Under the pieces are notes generated by a model. That model saw nothing but the letters and a program-made list of their open reading frames with translations, was not told the DNA's origin and did no database searches. The position numbers and the translations under genes were made by a program. DNA of 37,968 nt from Longimicrobiaceae bacterium (GTDB taxonomy: Bacteria; Gemmatimonadota; Gemmatimonadetes; Longimicrobiales; Longimicrobiaceae), in NCBI GenBank assembly GCA_030146875.1, contig JASLAX010000137.1, positions 1-37,968 on the forward strand, given 5' to 3'. Shown piece by piece: positions 1-8,254 of the stretch. How positions within the stretch are numbered: the first letter of the stretch is position 1; each line of letters begins with the position of its first letter.

Positions 1-250
1 CACCCTCACCGAGACGCTGGAGGCGATCGAGATGGCGCGCGGCGCCGGCTACCGCGCCGTCATGAGCCACCGCTCGGGCGAGACGGAGGACACCTTCATC
101 GCCGACCTGGCGGTGGCCACGGGGGTGGGGCAGATCAAGACGGGGAGCGCGTCGCGCACGGACCGCGTGGCCAAGTACAACCAGCTCCTCCGCATTGAGG
201 AAGAGCTGGGCTCGGCCGCCCGCTACCCCGGCAGGACGCTGTGGCGCTGA
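1..250 (+). CDS. eno: Enolase, C-terminal end (5' partial)
   Basis: The reading frame is open from the window edge (frame of base 2) and ends at a TGA at 248-250. About 82 residues remain. They carry the enolase C-terminal signature: SHRSGETEDTFIADLAV, where the SHRSGET loop binds substrate, then GQIKTGSASRTDR and KYNQLLRIEEELG, which is the usual enolase end. Enolase converts 2-phosphoglycerate to phosphoenolpyruvate in glycolysis and acts in the cytoplasm as a dimer or octamer. The catalytic Lys and Glu residues lie in the missing part. The next gene (FtsB-like) starts 10 bases before this stop, so the two are probably co-transcribed; eno next to ftsB is a common bacterial arrangement. Identification is secure. 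Confidence 0.97.
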   Translation, partial: TLTETLEAIEMARGAGYRAVMSHRSGETEDTFIADLAVATGVGQIKTGSASRTDRVAKYNQLLRIEEELGSAARYPGRTLWR

Positions 251-561
251 GCCCGCGCGCGGCGCGCCGCCTGCTGGCCGGAGGCGCGCTCGCGGTGGCC
301 GGATACTACGCCCTGTGGGGGGGCGAGTACTCGGCGTGGGACCTGGTGCGCCTGCGCCGCGAGCGCGCCGCCGCCGAGGAGCAGCTCGCCGCCACGCGCG
401 CCGGGGTGGACTCGCTGCGCCGGCTTTCGGTGCGGCTGGAGCGGGAGGACTCGGCGGTGGAGCGGATCGCGCGGGAGCGCTTCGGGATGATCCGCGACGG
501 GGAGCTGCTGTACCGCTTCGTTCCCGTGGACTCGGCGGCGAGGGCACCGGCGGGGCCTTGA
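241..561 (+). CDS. ftsB: FtsB/DivIC-family septum formation initiator
   Basis: This is a 106-residue protein. The start chosen is GTG at 241, which overlaps the enolase stop by 10 bases. Layout: a short basic N-terminus, one membrane helix at about residues 10-27, then a heptad-like coiled coil at about 35-70 (LRRERAAAEEQLAATRAG), then the family motif ERIARERFGMIRDGELLYRF. FtsB/DivIC is a bitopic membrane protein with its coiled coil outside the membrane. It pairs with FtsL and FtsQ/DivIB to activate septal peptidoglycan synthesis. Length and order are normal for the family, and the eno neighbourhood supports the call. The stop codon overlaps the -35 box of the tRNA promoter that follows. 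Confidence 0.85.
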   Translation: MALSPRAARRLLAGGALAVAGYYALWGGEYSAWDLVRLRRERAAAEEQLAATRAGVDSLRRLSVRLEREDSAVERIARERFGMIRDGELLYRFVPVDSAARAPAGP

Positions 562-586
562 CGATCGCAGGCTTCGACAGTACATT
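558..586 (+). promoter_or_regulatory. Sigma-70 promoter for the tRNA genes
   Basis: TTGACG (558-563) and TACATT (581-586) are separated by exactly 17 bases, which places the transcription start at about 593, a few bases before the first tRNA. The -35 box overlaps the stop codon of the preceding ftsB-like gene. Base composition drops here relative to the surroundings. Assigned from sequence only. Confidence 0.65.
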
Positions 587-598
587 GGGTGCACTGAT

Positions 599-672
<74 letters not shown>

Positions 673-684
673 TGCTCCGACCGG

Positions 685-710
685 AGGGCCGGTCCTCACG
701 GACCGGCCCT
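685..710 (+). terminator. Hairpin between the two tRNA genes
   Basis: A perfect 11-bp stem is formed by AGGGCCGGTCC (685-695) and GGACCGGCCCT (700-710) around a TCAC loop, followed by only a short T run. It may be a partial terminator or a processing signal that separates the 3' end of the initiator tRNA from the next tRNA. Confidence 0.55.
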
Positions 711-717
711 TCGCAGT

Positions 718-791
718 GGCAGGGTAGCTCAGCTGGTTAGAGCGTACGACTCATAATCGTAAGGTCGGGGGTTCGAGTCCCCCCCCTGCTA
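718..791 (+). tRNA. tRNA with CAU anticodon (elongator Met likely)
   Basis: The 74-base cloverleaf has acceptor GGCAGGG pairing with CCCTGCT (one G-U pair at the end), D arm GCTCAGCTGGTTAGAGC, anticodon loop CTCATAA with stem TACGA/TCGTA, T arm GGGGGTTCGAGTCCCCC and A73, with no encoded CCA. The GAGCGTACG segment and the G1-U72 closing pair resemble elongator tRNA-Met of Bacillus type. The same CAU anticodon is also used by the lysidine-modified tRNA-Ile2, and this window holds the lysidine synthetase gene (tilS). Met versus Ile2 therefore cannot be settled by eye. Confidence 0.88.
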
Positions 792-797
792 CTTCTG

Positions 798-834
798 AAA
801 GGGCCGCCCGGAGATCTTCTCCGGGCGGCCCTTT
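798..834 (+). terminator. Strong intrinsic terminator after the tRNA genes
   Basis: A perfect 17-bp stem (798-814 with 818-834) closes a three-base loop. It starts with AAAGGGCC and ends with GGCCCTTT, so it could stop transcription on both strands. It ends the tRNA unit and insulates the chemoreceptor gene downstream. Confidence 0.85.
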
Positions 835-1181
835 CTCCGTGGCGCCCTCCTCGGAGTCCTCTACCGGTACCTGCCCGGCGCGGAGACGGGGACGCGGTAG
901 ATGCCCCGCGCTCCCGCCGCGCTGAAGTCGTCCCGGGGCGCTGCGTTCCCCCGGCGGCGCAGGCCGACCGTTCCTCTCTCGCCGTCCGTCCCATCCACCG
1001 CGCGTGTTTGGTCTCCCGGGGGCGGGCGGCGGGAGAGAGCCGCGCGGGGGGGGGCTGGACGGCGGCCCGCAACGCACGTATCGTGGGGAAACCCGTCCTT
1101 CGTCGTTCCCCCTTCCGCCGCTCCCGCGGCGTGCCCCACCGTCTCCGTTCCCATCCCCGTCGGCACTCTCGAGCGAGGACC
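835..1181. other. Intergenic region upstream of the first chemoreceptor
   Basis: About 350 bases without a credible gene. Several overlapping frames are open here only because of the high GC content. It must contain the promoter of the receptor operon, but no convincing -35/-10 pair could be picked. A GAGCGAGGACC ribosome-binding stretch sits directly before the receptor ATG. Confidence 0.5.
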
Positions 1182-2975
1182 ATGTCGGCAGACCTGCGGC
1201 AGCTCGCCGCCACCCTGCTGGAGCGGGGCGGCTTCCGGCGCATCCCCGCGCTGGTGGACGCCATGCCGTTCCGGCGGAAGATCATGCTCCTGCCGTGGAT
1301 CGCCGGCGTGGGGCTGGGCCTCTCCCTGCTCCTCAGCGTGGTCTTCGGCGTGGTGAACGCGTACCGACTGCAGCGCATCGACGAGGGCTACGTGCCCGCG
1401 CTGCAGCTCGCGCGCGACATGCAGGAGACGCTGGACCGCATGCAGACGGACCTGCAGGAGTCGGTCGCCCTGCGCGACACCGAGAAGCTCTCCGACACCG
1501 ACACGCTGCGCATCCGCTTCCTGGCCGCCACCCGGGCGGGGATGCGGAACCCCGTGCTGGGCGAGGACGAGATGGCGCCGCTGGCCCGGGACTTCGAGCG
1601 GTACTTCGAGGTGGCGAAGAGCACCACCCGGCGCTTCATCGGCGGGGAGAGCTCGCCGGCGATGATCGCCTCGCTCCGCGACATGGCCCGGCAACGCGAG
1701 GCGCTGAGCGCCCGGCTGGAGGAGAACCGCCGCCGCAGCGTGGAGCAGATCGGCGACGCGTTCGGCGCCGCGCGGGCGTGGCAGAACGCGGCGTGGATCG
1801 TCACCGCGCTCATCACCCTGGCCAGCGGGCTGGCGATCCTCTACCTGTCGCGCCGGGTGATCCTGTCGCTCACCTCGCAGGTGGAGGGCGCCGTGCGCGT
1901 GGCGGAGCGGCTGAGCGCCGGCGACATGCACGCCGAGGTGGAGGTCACCTCCGACGACGAGGTGGGGAAGCTGCTGGCCGCCATGCGCGAGATGGTGGCG
2001 TACCTGCACGAGATGTCGGAGGCCGCCGACCGCATCGCCGCGGGCGACCTGTCCGTGCCCGTGGAGCCGCGCGGCGAGCACGACACCTTCGGGTGGGCGT
2101 TCCGGCGGATGACGGAGTACCTGCAGGAGATGGCCACCGTCGCCAACGAGATCGCCGCCGGGAACCTGACGGGCCAGGTGTACCCGCGCTCCGACCAGGA
2201 CCGCTTCGGCGCCGCGTTCCGCGAGATGATCGAGCGCCTCTCCGGCGTGATCGGCGAGATCCGCACGGCCACGCACATGATCTCCGCCGCCGCCGCGGAG
2301 CTGGCCGCGTCCGCCGAGGAGCTCTCCGCCTCGGCCAACGACGAGGCGGCGACGATCCTGGAGACGTCCACCGCGCTGGGAGCCATCGACGAGGTGGCGT
2401 CGCGCAGCGCGGCGCGGTCGCGCGAGATGGAGAGCGTCGTCCTCCAGAGCGCGACCGACGCCCACGCGGGCGGCGCCGCCGCGGCGGAGGCGATGGCGGC
2501 GCTGAAGCAGATCACCGACCGCATCTCCGTCATCCACCAGATCGCCGACCAGACCAACCTGCTGGCGCTGAACGCGGCCATCGAGGCCGCGCGCGCGGGG
2601 GAGCACGGGCGCGGCTTCGCGGTGGTGGCCGAGGAGGTGCGCGCCCTCTCCGAGTCCAGCCAGACGTCCGCGCGCGAGATCGGCGGGATCGCGGCGGAGA
2701 GCCGGAAGATCGCCGACCGCGCGGCCCGGCAGATGTCGCAGCTCGAGCCGGTGATCCGCCGCAGCGCCGCGCTCATGCAGGAGCTGGCGGAGGCGTCGGT
2801 GGAGCAGACGGACCGCATCCGCGTCGTCACCACGCACATGGGGCAGGTCGACCTGATCACGCAGACCAACGCGGCCGCGTCGGAGGAGCTGGCGTCCACC
2901 GCGGAGCGCATGGCCTCCGAGGCCGACTCGCTGCAGGACCTGGTGGCGTACTTCCGACTGGCGAACGGCGCATGA
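1182..2975 (+). CDS. Methyl-accepting chemotaxis protein with tandem HAMP domains
   Basis: A 597-residue chemoreceptor. ATG at 1182 is chosen because AGGA lies just upstream; the frame is open further upstream, but that part is Arg-rich shadow sequence. Layout: membrane helix at about 33-58, a periplasmic domain of about 145 residues, second membrane helix at about 204-223, then two or three HAMP-like units (about 224-275, 276-320, 320-360; repeated AAGDL/AAGNL motifs), then the cytoplasmic signalling hairpin with its conserved tip (IADQTNLLALNAAIEAARAG at about 454-473). It should bind CheA and CheW in receptor arrays. No C-terminal CheR/CheB docking pentapeptide is present. The BMP lipoprotein gene follows directly, suggesting a sensory partner. 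The ligand is unknown. Confidence 0.93.
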   Translation: MSADLRQLAATLLERGGFRRIPALVDAMPFRRKIMLLPWIAGVGLGLSLLLSVVFGVVNAYRLQRIDEGYVPALQLARDMQETLDRMQTDLQESVALRDTEKLSDTDTLRIRFLAATRAGMRNPVLGEDEMAPLARDFERYFEVAKSTTRRFIGGESSPAMIASLRDMARQREALSARLEENRRRSVEQIGDAFGAARAWQNAAWIVTALITLASGLAILYLSRRVILSLTSQVEGAVRVAERLSAGDMHAEVEVTSDDEVGKLLAAMREMVAYLHEMSEAADRIAAGDLSVPVEPRGEHDTFGWAFRRMTEYLQEMATVANEIAAGNLTGQVYPRSDQDRFGAAFREMIERLSGVIGEIRTATHMISAAAAELAASAEELSASANDEAATILETSTALGAIDEVASRSAARSREMESVVLQSATDAHAGGAAAAEAMAALKQITDRISVIHQIADQTNLLALNAAIEAARAGEHGRGFAVVAEEVRALSESSQTSAREIGGIAAESRKIADRAARQMSQLEPVIRRSAALMQELAEASVEQTDRIRVVTTHMGQVDLITQTNAAASEELASTAERMASEADSLQDLVAYFRLANGA

Positions 2976-3001
2976 CCCATCGACCCGAACGGAGCAGGAC
3001 C

Positions 3002-4063
3002 GTGGCACGCACCGCCTTCCGCGCCGCCGTCCCGGCGCTCGCCCTGGCCGCCCTCCTCTCCTCGTGCGAACGCGGGGAGGAGAAGCGGAGCGCGGAGGGA
3101 CCCGTGGAGGTGGGGCTGGTGCTGAGCACCGGGGGCCGCGGCGACCACGGCTTCAACGACGCCGCCATCGCCGGCCTGTCGCGCGCGGCGGCGCGGCTGG
3201 GCGCCGACACGGCGATCAGCGAGAACGTGACCGACGAGTCCCGCGGCGGCGAGATGAAGCGCTACGCCGACCAGGGGAAGGACCTGGTGGTGGGGATCTC
3301 GTTCATGGTCTCGGAGTCGGCCTTCGACCTGGCGCAGAAGTACCCGGACGTCCACTTCGCGGTGCTGGACTACGCCCCGGTGCTGGACGAGAAGGGGAAC
3401 GCCAAGGTGCCGCCGCCCAACATGGCCGGGCTGACCCACCGCGAGGAGGAGGCGGCGTTCCTGGCCGGCGCCCTGGCGGGGCTGATGACGAAGACCAACC
3501 GCGTGGGCTTCGTGGGCGGGATGACGGTGCCCACCATCCGCCGCTTCGAGGCGGGGTACACGGCCGGGGTGGAGGAGGTCTGCCCCGGCTGCGAGGTGCT
3601 GGTGGGCTACGCGGGCGACACGCCGGCGGCGTTCAACGCCCCCGCGAAGGGGAAGGAGCTGGCGCTGGGGCAGTACGCGGCCGGCGCCGACATCATCTTC
3701 CACGCCTCCGGCGCCACGGGGCGCGGGGTGTTCGACGCGGCGATGGAGGCGGACCGCTGGGCCATCGGGGTGGACCAGGACCAGTCGCGCGAGGCGCCGG
3801 GCCACGTGCTGACCTCCGTCACCAAGAACCTGGACGTCTCCGTCTTCCGCGTGATCCAGCAGCAGAAGGAGGGGCGCTTCCAGGGCGGGACGGTCTCGCT
3901 GGGGCTGGCGGAGGGGGCGATGGGGTGGGTGCTGAACGACAGCAACCGCCGGCTGATCCCCGACAGCGTGGTGCACCGCGTGGAGACGCTGCGCGAGGCC
4001 ATCGTCGCCGGGCTGATCCGCGTTCCCCGCGTGCCGCTGGACCGCTCGCGCTTCCGCCGCTAG
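3002..4063 (+). CDS. BMP-family (PnrA/Med-like) substrate-binding lipoprotein
   Basis: About 353 residues. The GTG at 3002 is preferred because GGAGCAGGA precedes it and it gives a clean lipoprotein signal: a basic start, a hydrophobic stretch, and lipobox LSSC with Cys22. An in-frame ATG at 2972 that overlaps the receptor stop would add ten residues (MTHRPERSRT). The mature part has the BMP pattern: VGLVLSTGGRGDHGFNDAA, then SFMVSESAFDLAQKYPDVHF, HREEEAAFLAGALAG, VGFVGGM, and GADIIFHASGATGRGVFDAA followed by IGVDQDQ. Family members bind nucleosides or act as surface sensors. No ABC permease or ATPase gene is nearby, so it may serve the adjacent chemoreceptor rather than uptake. Family assignment is secure; role is inferred. 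Confidence 0.88.
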   Translation: MARTAFRAAVPALALAALLSSCERGEEKRSAEGPVEVGLVLSTGGRGDHGFNDAAIAGLSRAAARLGADTAISENVTDESRGGEMKRYADQGKDLVVGISFMVSESAFDLAQKYPDVHFAVLDYAPVLDEKGNAKVPPPNMAGLTHREEEAAFLAGALAGLMTKTNRVGFVGGMTVPTIRRFEAGYTAGVEEVCPGCEVLVGYAGDTPAAFNAPAKGKELALGQYAAGADIIFHASGATGRGVFDAAMEADRWAIGVDQDQSREAPGHVLTSVTKNLDVSVFRVIQQQKEGRFQGGTVSLGLAEGAMGWVLNDSNRRLIPDSVVHRVETLREAIVAGLIRVPRVPLDRSRFRR

Positions 4064-4086
4064 CCGCCCCTCCCGGGCATCCGCAC

Positions 4087-4114
4087 GGGCGCGGCTCCCA
4101 CGGGGGCCGCGCCC
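4087..4114 (+). terminator. GC-rich terminator-like hairpin
   Basis: GGGCGCGGC (4087-4095) pairs with GCCGCGCCC (4106-4114). The inner CCC/GGG bases extend the stem to a very short loop. The tail is only TTCGCG, so the U tract is weak. It lies 23 bases after the lipoprotein stop and probably ends the receptor-lipoprotein unit. Confidence 0.55.
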
Positions 4115-4160
4115 TTCGCGCATCCTCCTCCGAGCTCCTCCGCACCCTCCGACGACGACG

Positions 4161-5198
4161 ATGTCCGCCCTCCCCCTCCTCCGCCCGCCCGCGCTGCGCC
4201 CCGGCGACACGCTGGGCGTGTTCACGCCGTCGTTCCCGGCGCACGTGCGCTTCCGCGACAAGTACCTGCACGGCCTCGCTCGCCTGCGCGCGCTGGGCTT
4301 CCGGGTGAAGGAGGGGGCGCTGACGGCACGCGGCGGCGACCAGGGCTACCGCTCGGGCACGCCGCGGGAGCGCGCGGCGGAGCTGCAGGAGCTGCTGGCC
4401 GATCCCGAGGTCCGCGGCGTCGTCGCCACCGTCGGCGGCAACAACTCGGCGTCGCTGGTCCCGTACCTGGACTTCGGCGCCATCCGCGCCGATCCCAAGG
4501 TGATCTGCGGGTACAGCGACGTGACCTCGCTGCACCTGGCCGTCCTGGCCTTCGCGGGCGTCTCCACCTTCTACGGCCCGGCGGTGATGCCGTCGTTCGG
4601 CGAGTGGCCGGAGCCGCTGGGGGAGACGGTGGACTCGTGGCTCGACGCCGTCTCCCGCCACCGGCAGGGACGGCGGCGGATCCAGACGCCGGCGCGGTGG
4701 AGCGACCACTTCCGCGACGCCTCGACGGACGCGTGGCGCACGGAGCCGCGCCGCTTCCAGCCGAACCCCGGCTGGCGCCCCCTGGTCCCCGGCGAGGCGG
4801 CGGGGCCGCTGCTGGTGGCGAACCTCTCGACGCTGATGGCGGCGGCGGGAACGGAGTGCTGGCCCGCGCCGGAGGGCCGTGTGCTGGCGATCGAGGAGCA
4901 GGACGCGCCGCTCGCCGAGGAGGAGCGGCACCTGCGGCAGCTCGAGCGGATGGGCGCGCTGGACGGGCTCGCCGCGCTCGTCGTGGGGAAGCCGGAGGCG
5001 TTCGACCGGCAGGGGGCGCCCTTCGGCTACGACGACCTGGTGGCGGAGGTCGTGGGCGACCGCGGCTACCCCGTCATCACGCGCTTCGACTGCGGGCACA
5101 CCCACCCCATGCTCACGCTGGCCGAGGGGGTGCGGGTCGCGGTCACGGCCGGCGGTGACGGCGTGTCGTTCGTGGTGGAGGAGCCGATGGTCGCCTGA
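4161..5198 (+). CDS. S66-family LD-carboxypeptidase (LdcA/MccF type)
   Basis: A 345-residue cytoplasmic serine peptidase with no signal peptide. The family pattern is clear: RPGDTLGVFTPS near the N-terminus, ATVGGNNSASLVPYLDF, then the nucleophile motif GYSDVT (Ser119). The Glu of the triad lies in AIEEQDAPL (245/246) and the His in CGHTHP (313). S66 enzymes cleave an L-to-D peptide bond. LdcA trims murein tetrapeptides to tripeptides in cell-wall recycling, whereas MccF detoxifies microcin C by a similar cleavage. The 345-residue length and the long insertion after GYSD are nearer the MccF-like branch, but the substrate cannot be decided. It is a lone gene between a hairpin and the chemosensory operon. 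Confidence 0.88.
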   Translation: MSALPLLRPPALRPGDTLGVFTPSFPAHVRFRDKYLHGLARLRALGFRVKEGALTARGGDQGYRSGTPRERAAELQELLADPEVRGVVATVGGNNSASLVPYLDFGAIRADPKVICGYSDVTSLHLAVLAFAGVSTFYGPAVMPSFGEWPEPLGETVDSWLDAVSRHRQGRRRIQTPARWSDHFRDASTDAWRTEPRRFQPNPGWRPLVPGEAAGPLLVANLSTLMAAAGTECWPAPEGRVLAIEEQDAPLAEEERHLRQLERMGALDGLAALVVGKPEAFDRQGAPFGYDDLVAEVVGDRGYPVITRFDCGHTHPMLTLAEGVRVAVTAGGDGVSFVVEEPMVA

Positions 5199-5310
5199 TC
5201 CGCGCGCCGGAACGGACGGCGTCCGCGGCACGGGAGGTGCTTGCAAGGCGGGCGGCCGGCGCGTTTCCGTGGGTGCCGGCGCCGCCCTCACCATCCTCGC
5301 CGCCGGCCGA

Positions 5311-6438
5311 ATGCCGTCCTGGACCTCGTTCGCCGAGAAGCGCATCCTGACCGTCGACGACTCCCGGGCCGTCCGCGCCTACCTGCGCGAGATCCTGGAG
5401 GAGCAGGGGGCGGCGGTCGTGGAGGCGCGCGACGGCGAGGAGGCCATCGCCGCGTGCACGGGCGGGGAGCGCTTCGACCTGGTCGTCCTGGACCTGGTCC
5501 TTCCCGACCGCGACGGGATCGAGGTGCTGGAGGCGATCCGCGCGCACGACGACGAGGTGCCGGTCGTGATGCTCACCGGCTCGGGCGGGATCCAGTCGGC
5601 CACGGAGGCGGTGCGGAAGGGCGCGGACGGCTACATCGAGAAGCAGCACCTGACGGGGGAGGAGGACGAGTCCTTCCTGCACGCGCTGCGGCAGGCGGTG
5701 GAGCACCGCTCGGGGCACGTGGCGCAGAAGCAGCTCCAGGAGGTGAAGGCCCACTTCTACTCCATGGTCACCCACGACCTGCGCAACCCGGCGGGGAGCG
5801 TGTGGGGCATCGTGCGCCTGCTGCGCGCCGGGAAGGCGGGGCCGCTCAGCGAGCAGCAGGAGCGGCTGCTGGAGATCGCGGAGACCTCCGCCGGCCGCCT
5901 GGTCGGGCTGATCAACGACTACCTGGACTTCGCCACCATCGACGCGGGCTACCTTCGGCTGGAGCCCGCGCCGGCGGAGCTGCGCGTGCTGGTGGAGGCC
6001 GCCGCGCGCGAGGCGATGCCCCAGGCCGACCTGCGCCGGCAGCGGCTGGTCGTGGACCTTCCCCCGGAGCCGCTGGAGGGCACGGTGGATGCCCGCCGGC
6101 TGGGCCAGGTGCTGGACAACCTGCTCTCCAACGCGGTGAAGTACACCCCCGACGGCGGGCGCATCGACGTCTCCCTGGCGCGGGTGGACGGGGACGCCGT
6201 GCTGCGGGTGAGCGACAGCGGGATGGGGATCCCGCCGGCGCAGCTCCCCGTGCTCTTCGAGCGCTTCCACCGCGTGCCGGGCGAGGCCACCCGTGGGATC
6301 CGCGGCACCGGGCTGGGCCTCACCATCGTGAAGGAGATCGTCGCGGCGCACGGGGGGACGGTGGGCGCGGAGTCGGCGGGCGTTCCCGGACGCGGGACGA
6401 CGTTCACCGTGCGCATCCCGCTGGGCGGGGCCACGTGA
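5311..6438 (+). CDS. Soluble response regulator-histidine kinase (REC-HisKA-HATPase)
   Basis: 375 residues from ATG 5311; an upstream in-frame GTG near 5269 is a weaker option. Residues 11-130 form a receiver domain with acidic pair Asp16/Asp17 and phospho-acceptor Asp61 (LVVLDLVLPDRDG). Residues 145-210 form a HisKA domain with H-box His155 (MVTHDLRNPAG). An HATPase follows with N-box LDNLLSNAVKYTPDGG, G1 SDSGMGIP, F-box LFERFHR and G2 GTGLGLTIVKEI. No membrane helix or PAS domain is present, so its input should be phosphorylation of Asp61. It is the first gene of the chemosensory operon and its stop overlaps the next start (GTGA). It could be the output branch or an accessory kinase of the CheA downstream. 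Domain calls are firm; the pathway position is inferred. Confidence 0.9.
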   Translation: MPSWTSFAEKRILTVDDSRAVRAYLREILEEQGAAVVEARDGEEAIAACTGGERFDLVVLDLVLPDRDGIEVLEAIRAHDDEVPVVMLTGSGGIQSATEAVRKGADGYIEKQHLTGEEDESFLHALRQAVEHRSGHVAQKQLQEVKAHFYSMVTHDLRNPAGSVWGIVRLLRAGKAGPLSEQQERLLEIAETSAGRLVGLINDYLDFATIDAGYLRLEPAPAELRVLVEAAAREAMPQADLRRQRLVVDLPPEPLEGTVDARRLGQVLDNLLSNAVKYTPDGGRIDVSLARVDGDAVLRVSDSGMGIPPAQLPVLFERFHRVPGEATRGIRGTGLGLTIVKEIVAAHGGTVGAESAGVPGRGTTFTVRIPLGGAT

Positions 6439-6890
6439 GGGCGCTGCTCTTCGAGGTGGAGGGGATCCCGTACGCGCTCCCGCTGGAGGGCGTGCGCGAG
6501 GTGGTGCGCGCCGTCGCCGTCGCTCAGCTCCCCGGCGCCCCGCCGGCGGTCCTGGGCGTGGTCGACCTGCGCGGCACGCTGGTGCCGGTGGTGGACCTGC
6601 GCGCCCGCTTCGGCCTGCCGGCGCGCGGCCTCTCCCCCGCGGAGCACTTCGTGGTGGCGGACGCGGGCGGGCGCACGGCGATGGTGCGCGCGGACGAGGT
6701 GCTGGGCGTCGTCGACGTGCCGGACGAGCGGGTCGAGGACCCCGCCGCGGTCGCCGCGGGGACGGCGTACGTCGCGGGGATCGCGCGCCTGGACGGCGGG
6801 CTGGCGCTGATCGCGGACCTGGGCGCCTTCCTCTCCGCGGCGGAGCGGGAGGCGCTGTCGGCGTCGCTCTCCGGCGGGAGCGGCGGGTGA
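6435..6890 (+). CDS. cheW: CheW-like coupling protein
   Basis: 151 residues consisting of one CheW domain. GTG at 6435 overlaps the kinase stop (GTGA), and this frame begins directly with the domain (LLFEVEGIPYALPLEGVREV). Typical features are LPGAPPAVLGVVDLRGTLVP at about 37-56, VVDLRARFGLPA, and the terminal VAGIARLDGGLALIADL. CheW proteins link receptors to the CheA kinase in arrays. It is the first of two CheW proteins in this operon, which flank CheR, exactly as WspB and WspD flank WspC in Pseudomonas. Confidence 0.9.
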   Translation: MRALLFEVEGIPYALPLEGVREVVRAVAVAQLPGAPPAVLGVVDLRGTLVPVVDLRARFGLPARGLSPAEHFVVADAGGRTAMVRADEVLGVVDVPDERVEDPAAVAAGTAYVAGIARLDGGLALIADLGAFLSAAEREALSASLSGGSGG

Positions 6891-8254
6891 GGGCGGGAGC
6901 GGACGCGGGGGTGGACGCCGTGCTCGCCCTGCTCGGCGAGCGCGGGGGGCTCTCGTTCCCGCCTTCGCGACGGGAGGCGGGGGCGCGGGCGGTGCGCCGG
7001 GCCATGCGGGCGGCGGGGGAGCGCGACCCCGGCTCGTACCTGGACCGCCTGCGCCGGGACGCGGAGGCGCTCGCCGCGCTGGCCGCGGAGGCGACGATCG
7101 GCGAGACGTACTTCTTCCGCGAGCCGGAGCAGCTCGACTTCGTCCGCGAGCGCGTGCTCCCGGAGCGGTGGCGGGCGCGCGGTCCGGACGCTCCGCTGCG
7201 CGCCTGGAGCGCGGGGTGCGCCACGGGGGAGGAGGCGTACACGCTGGCGATGCTCGCCCGGCAGGCGGGGCTCGGCGGGCGGCTGCGCGTGCTGGGGATG
7301 GACATCTCCCCCGCGCGGCTGACGCTGGCCCGCCGCGGGCGCTACCGCCCGTGGGCGCTGCGCGGGGTCTCCGCCGCCGTCGCCTCGTCCTTCTTCGTCC
7401 CCGCGCGGGGGGAGACGGTGGAGGTGCGGCCGGAGGTGCGCGCCGGGGTCGACTTCCGCCCGCTCAACCTGGCGTCGGCGGGATGGCCCTCCACCGCCAG
7501 CGGGGTGTGGGGGATGGACCTGGTCCTCTGCCGCAACGTGCTCATCTACCTCTCCCGCCCGGTCGTGGCGGAGGTCGCCGCGCGCCTCCTGGCGTCGCTC
7601 GCGGAGGGCGGGTGGCTCTTCCTGGGCGCGGCGGACCCCCCGCTGGCCGAGCTGGTGCCCTGCGAGGTGGTCACCACCGGCGCGGGCGTCGCCTACCGGC
7701 GGAAGGATCCCGCCCGCCTCTCCCCCTCCGCCCGCCCCGCGGTGCCCGCCCTCCCGCCCTCCGCCGGGCCCGCGCGGCGGAGCGTCGTCGCCCCGCGGCG
7801 GGAGACGGCGGACGCCCCGCCGCCCTCCGCGGACGCCGACGGGGACGACGAGGCCGCGTGGATCGCTCGCGCGCGGGCGCTCGCCGGCGCGGGGGAGCGC
7901 GACGCGGCGGCGGAGGCGTGCGCGCGGGGGCTGGAGGCGCATCCGCTCTGCGCGGGGCTGCACCACCTGCACGCCCTCCTGCTGGCGGAGGCCGGACGGC
8001 CGGCGGAGGCCGCGGCGAGCGCGCGGCGCGCCGTCTACCTGGACCCTGGGCTGGCCGCCGCGCACGCGGTGCTCGGCACCGCTCAGGCCGCGGCGGGGGA
8101 GGGCGAGGCCGCGCGGCGGGCGCTGCGGACCGCGGAGTCGCTGCTGGCGGGGATGGACGCGGACGCGTCGACGGGGTCCGGCGACGGCGAGACGGCCGGG
8201 CGTCTCCTCGGCGCCGTGCGCGCGCGCCTGGCCCTGCTGGCGGAGGACGCGTGA
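6887..8254 (+). CDS. cheR: CheR methyltransferase with C-terminal TPR region
   Basis: 455 residues; GTG at 6887 overlaps the previous stop (GTGA). Residues 1-75 form the CheR N-terminal helical domain, ending in ETYFFREPEQL. The SAM-binding motif is AWSAGCATGEEAYTLAML at 106-123, and the family motif LCRNVLIYLS lies at 214-223. After a Pro/Ala-rich linker (about 275-320), residues 325-415 contain TPR-like helical repeats (RALAGAGERDAAAEACARGL; HLHALLLAEAGRPAEAAASA). The protein methylates glutamates on chemoreceptors using S-adenosylmethionine. TPR-extended CheR is typical of alternative-function systems (WspC, FrzF), where the TPR part regulates or targets the enzyme, and this fits the receptor lacking a docking pentapeptide. 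Confidence 0.92.
   Translation: MRAGADAGVDAVLALLGERGGLSFPPSRREAGARAVRRAMRAAGERDPGSYLDRLRRDAEALAALAAEATIGETYFFREPEQLDFVRERVLPERWRARGPDAPLRAWSAGCATGEEAYTLAMLARQAGLGGRLRVLGMDISPARLTLARRGRYRPWALRGVSAAVASSFFVPARGETVEVRPEVRAGVDFRPLNLASAGWPSTASGVWGMDLVLCRNVLIYLSRPVVAEVAARLLASLAEGGWLFLGAADPPLAELVPCEVVTTGAGVAYRRKDPARLSPSARPAVPALPPSAGPARRSVVAPRRETADAPPPSADADGDDEAAWIARARALAGAGERDAAAEACARGLEAHPLCAGLHHLHALLLAEAGRPAEAAASARRAVYLDPGLAAAHAVLGTAQAAAGEGEAARRALRTAESLLAGMDADASTGSGDGETAGRLLGAVRARLALLAEDA

Noticed and set aside
861..3008. Long open frame on the minus strand opposite the first chemoreceptor
   Set aside because: It mirrors the codon pattern of the receptor gene; the translation is low-complexity Arg/Gly/His with no motif. 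It is a high-GC shadow.
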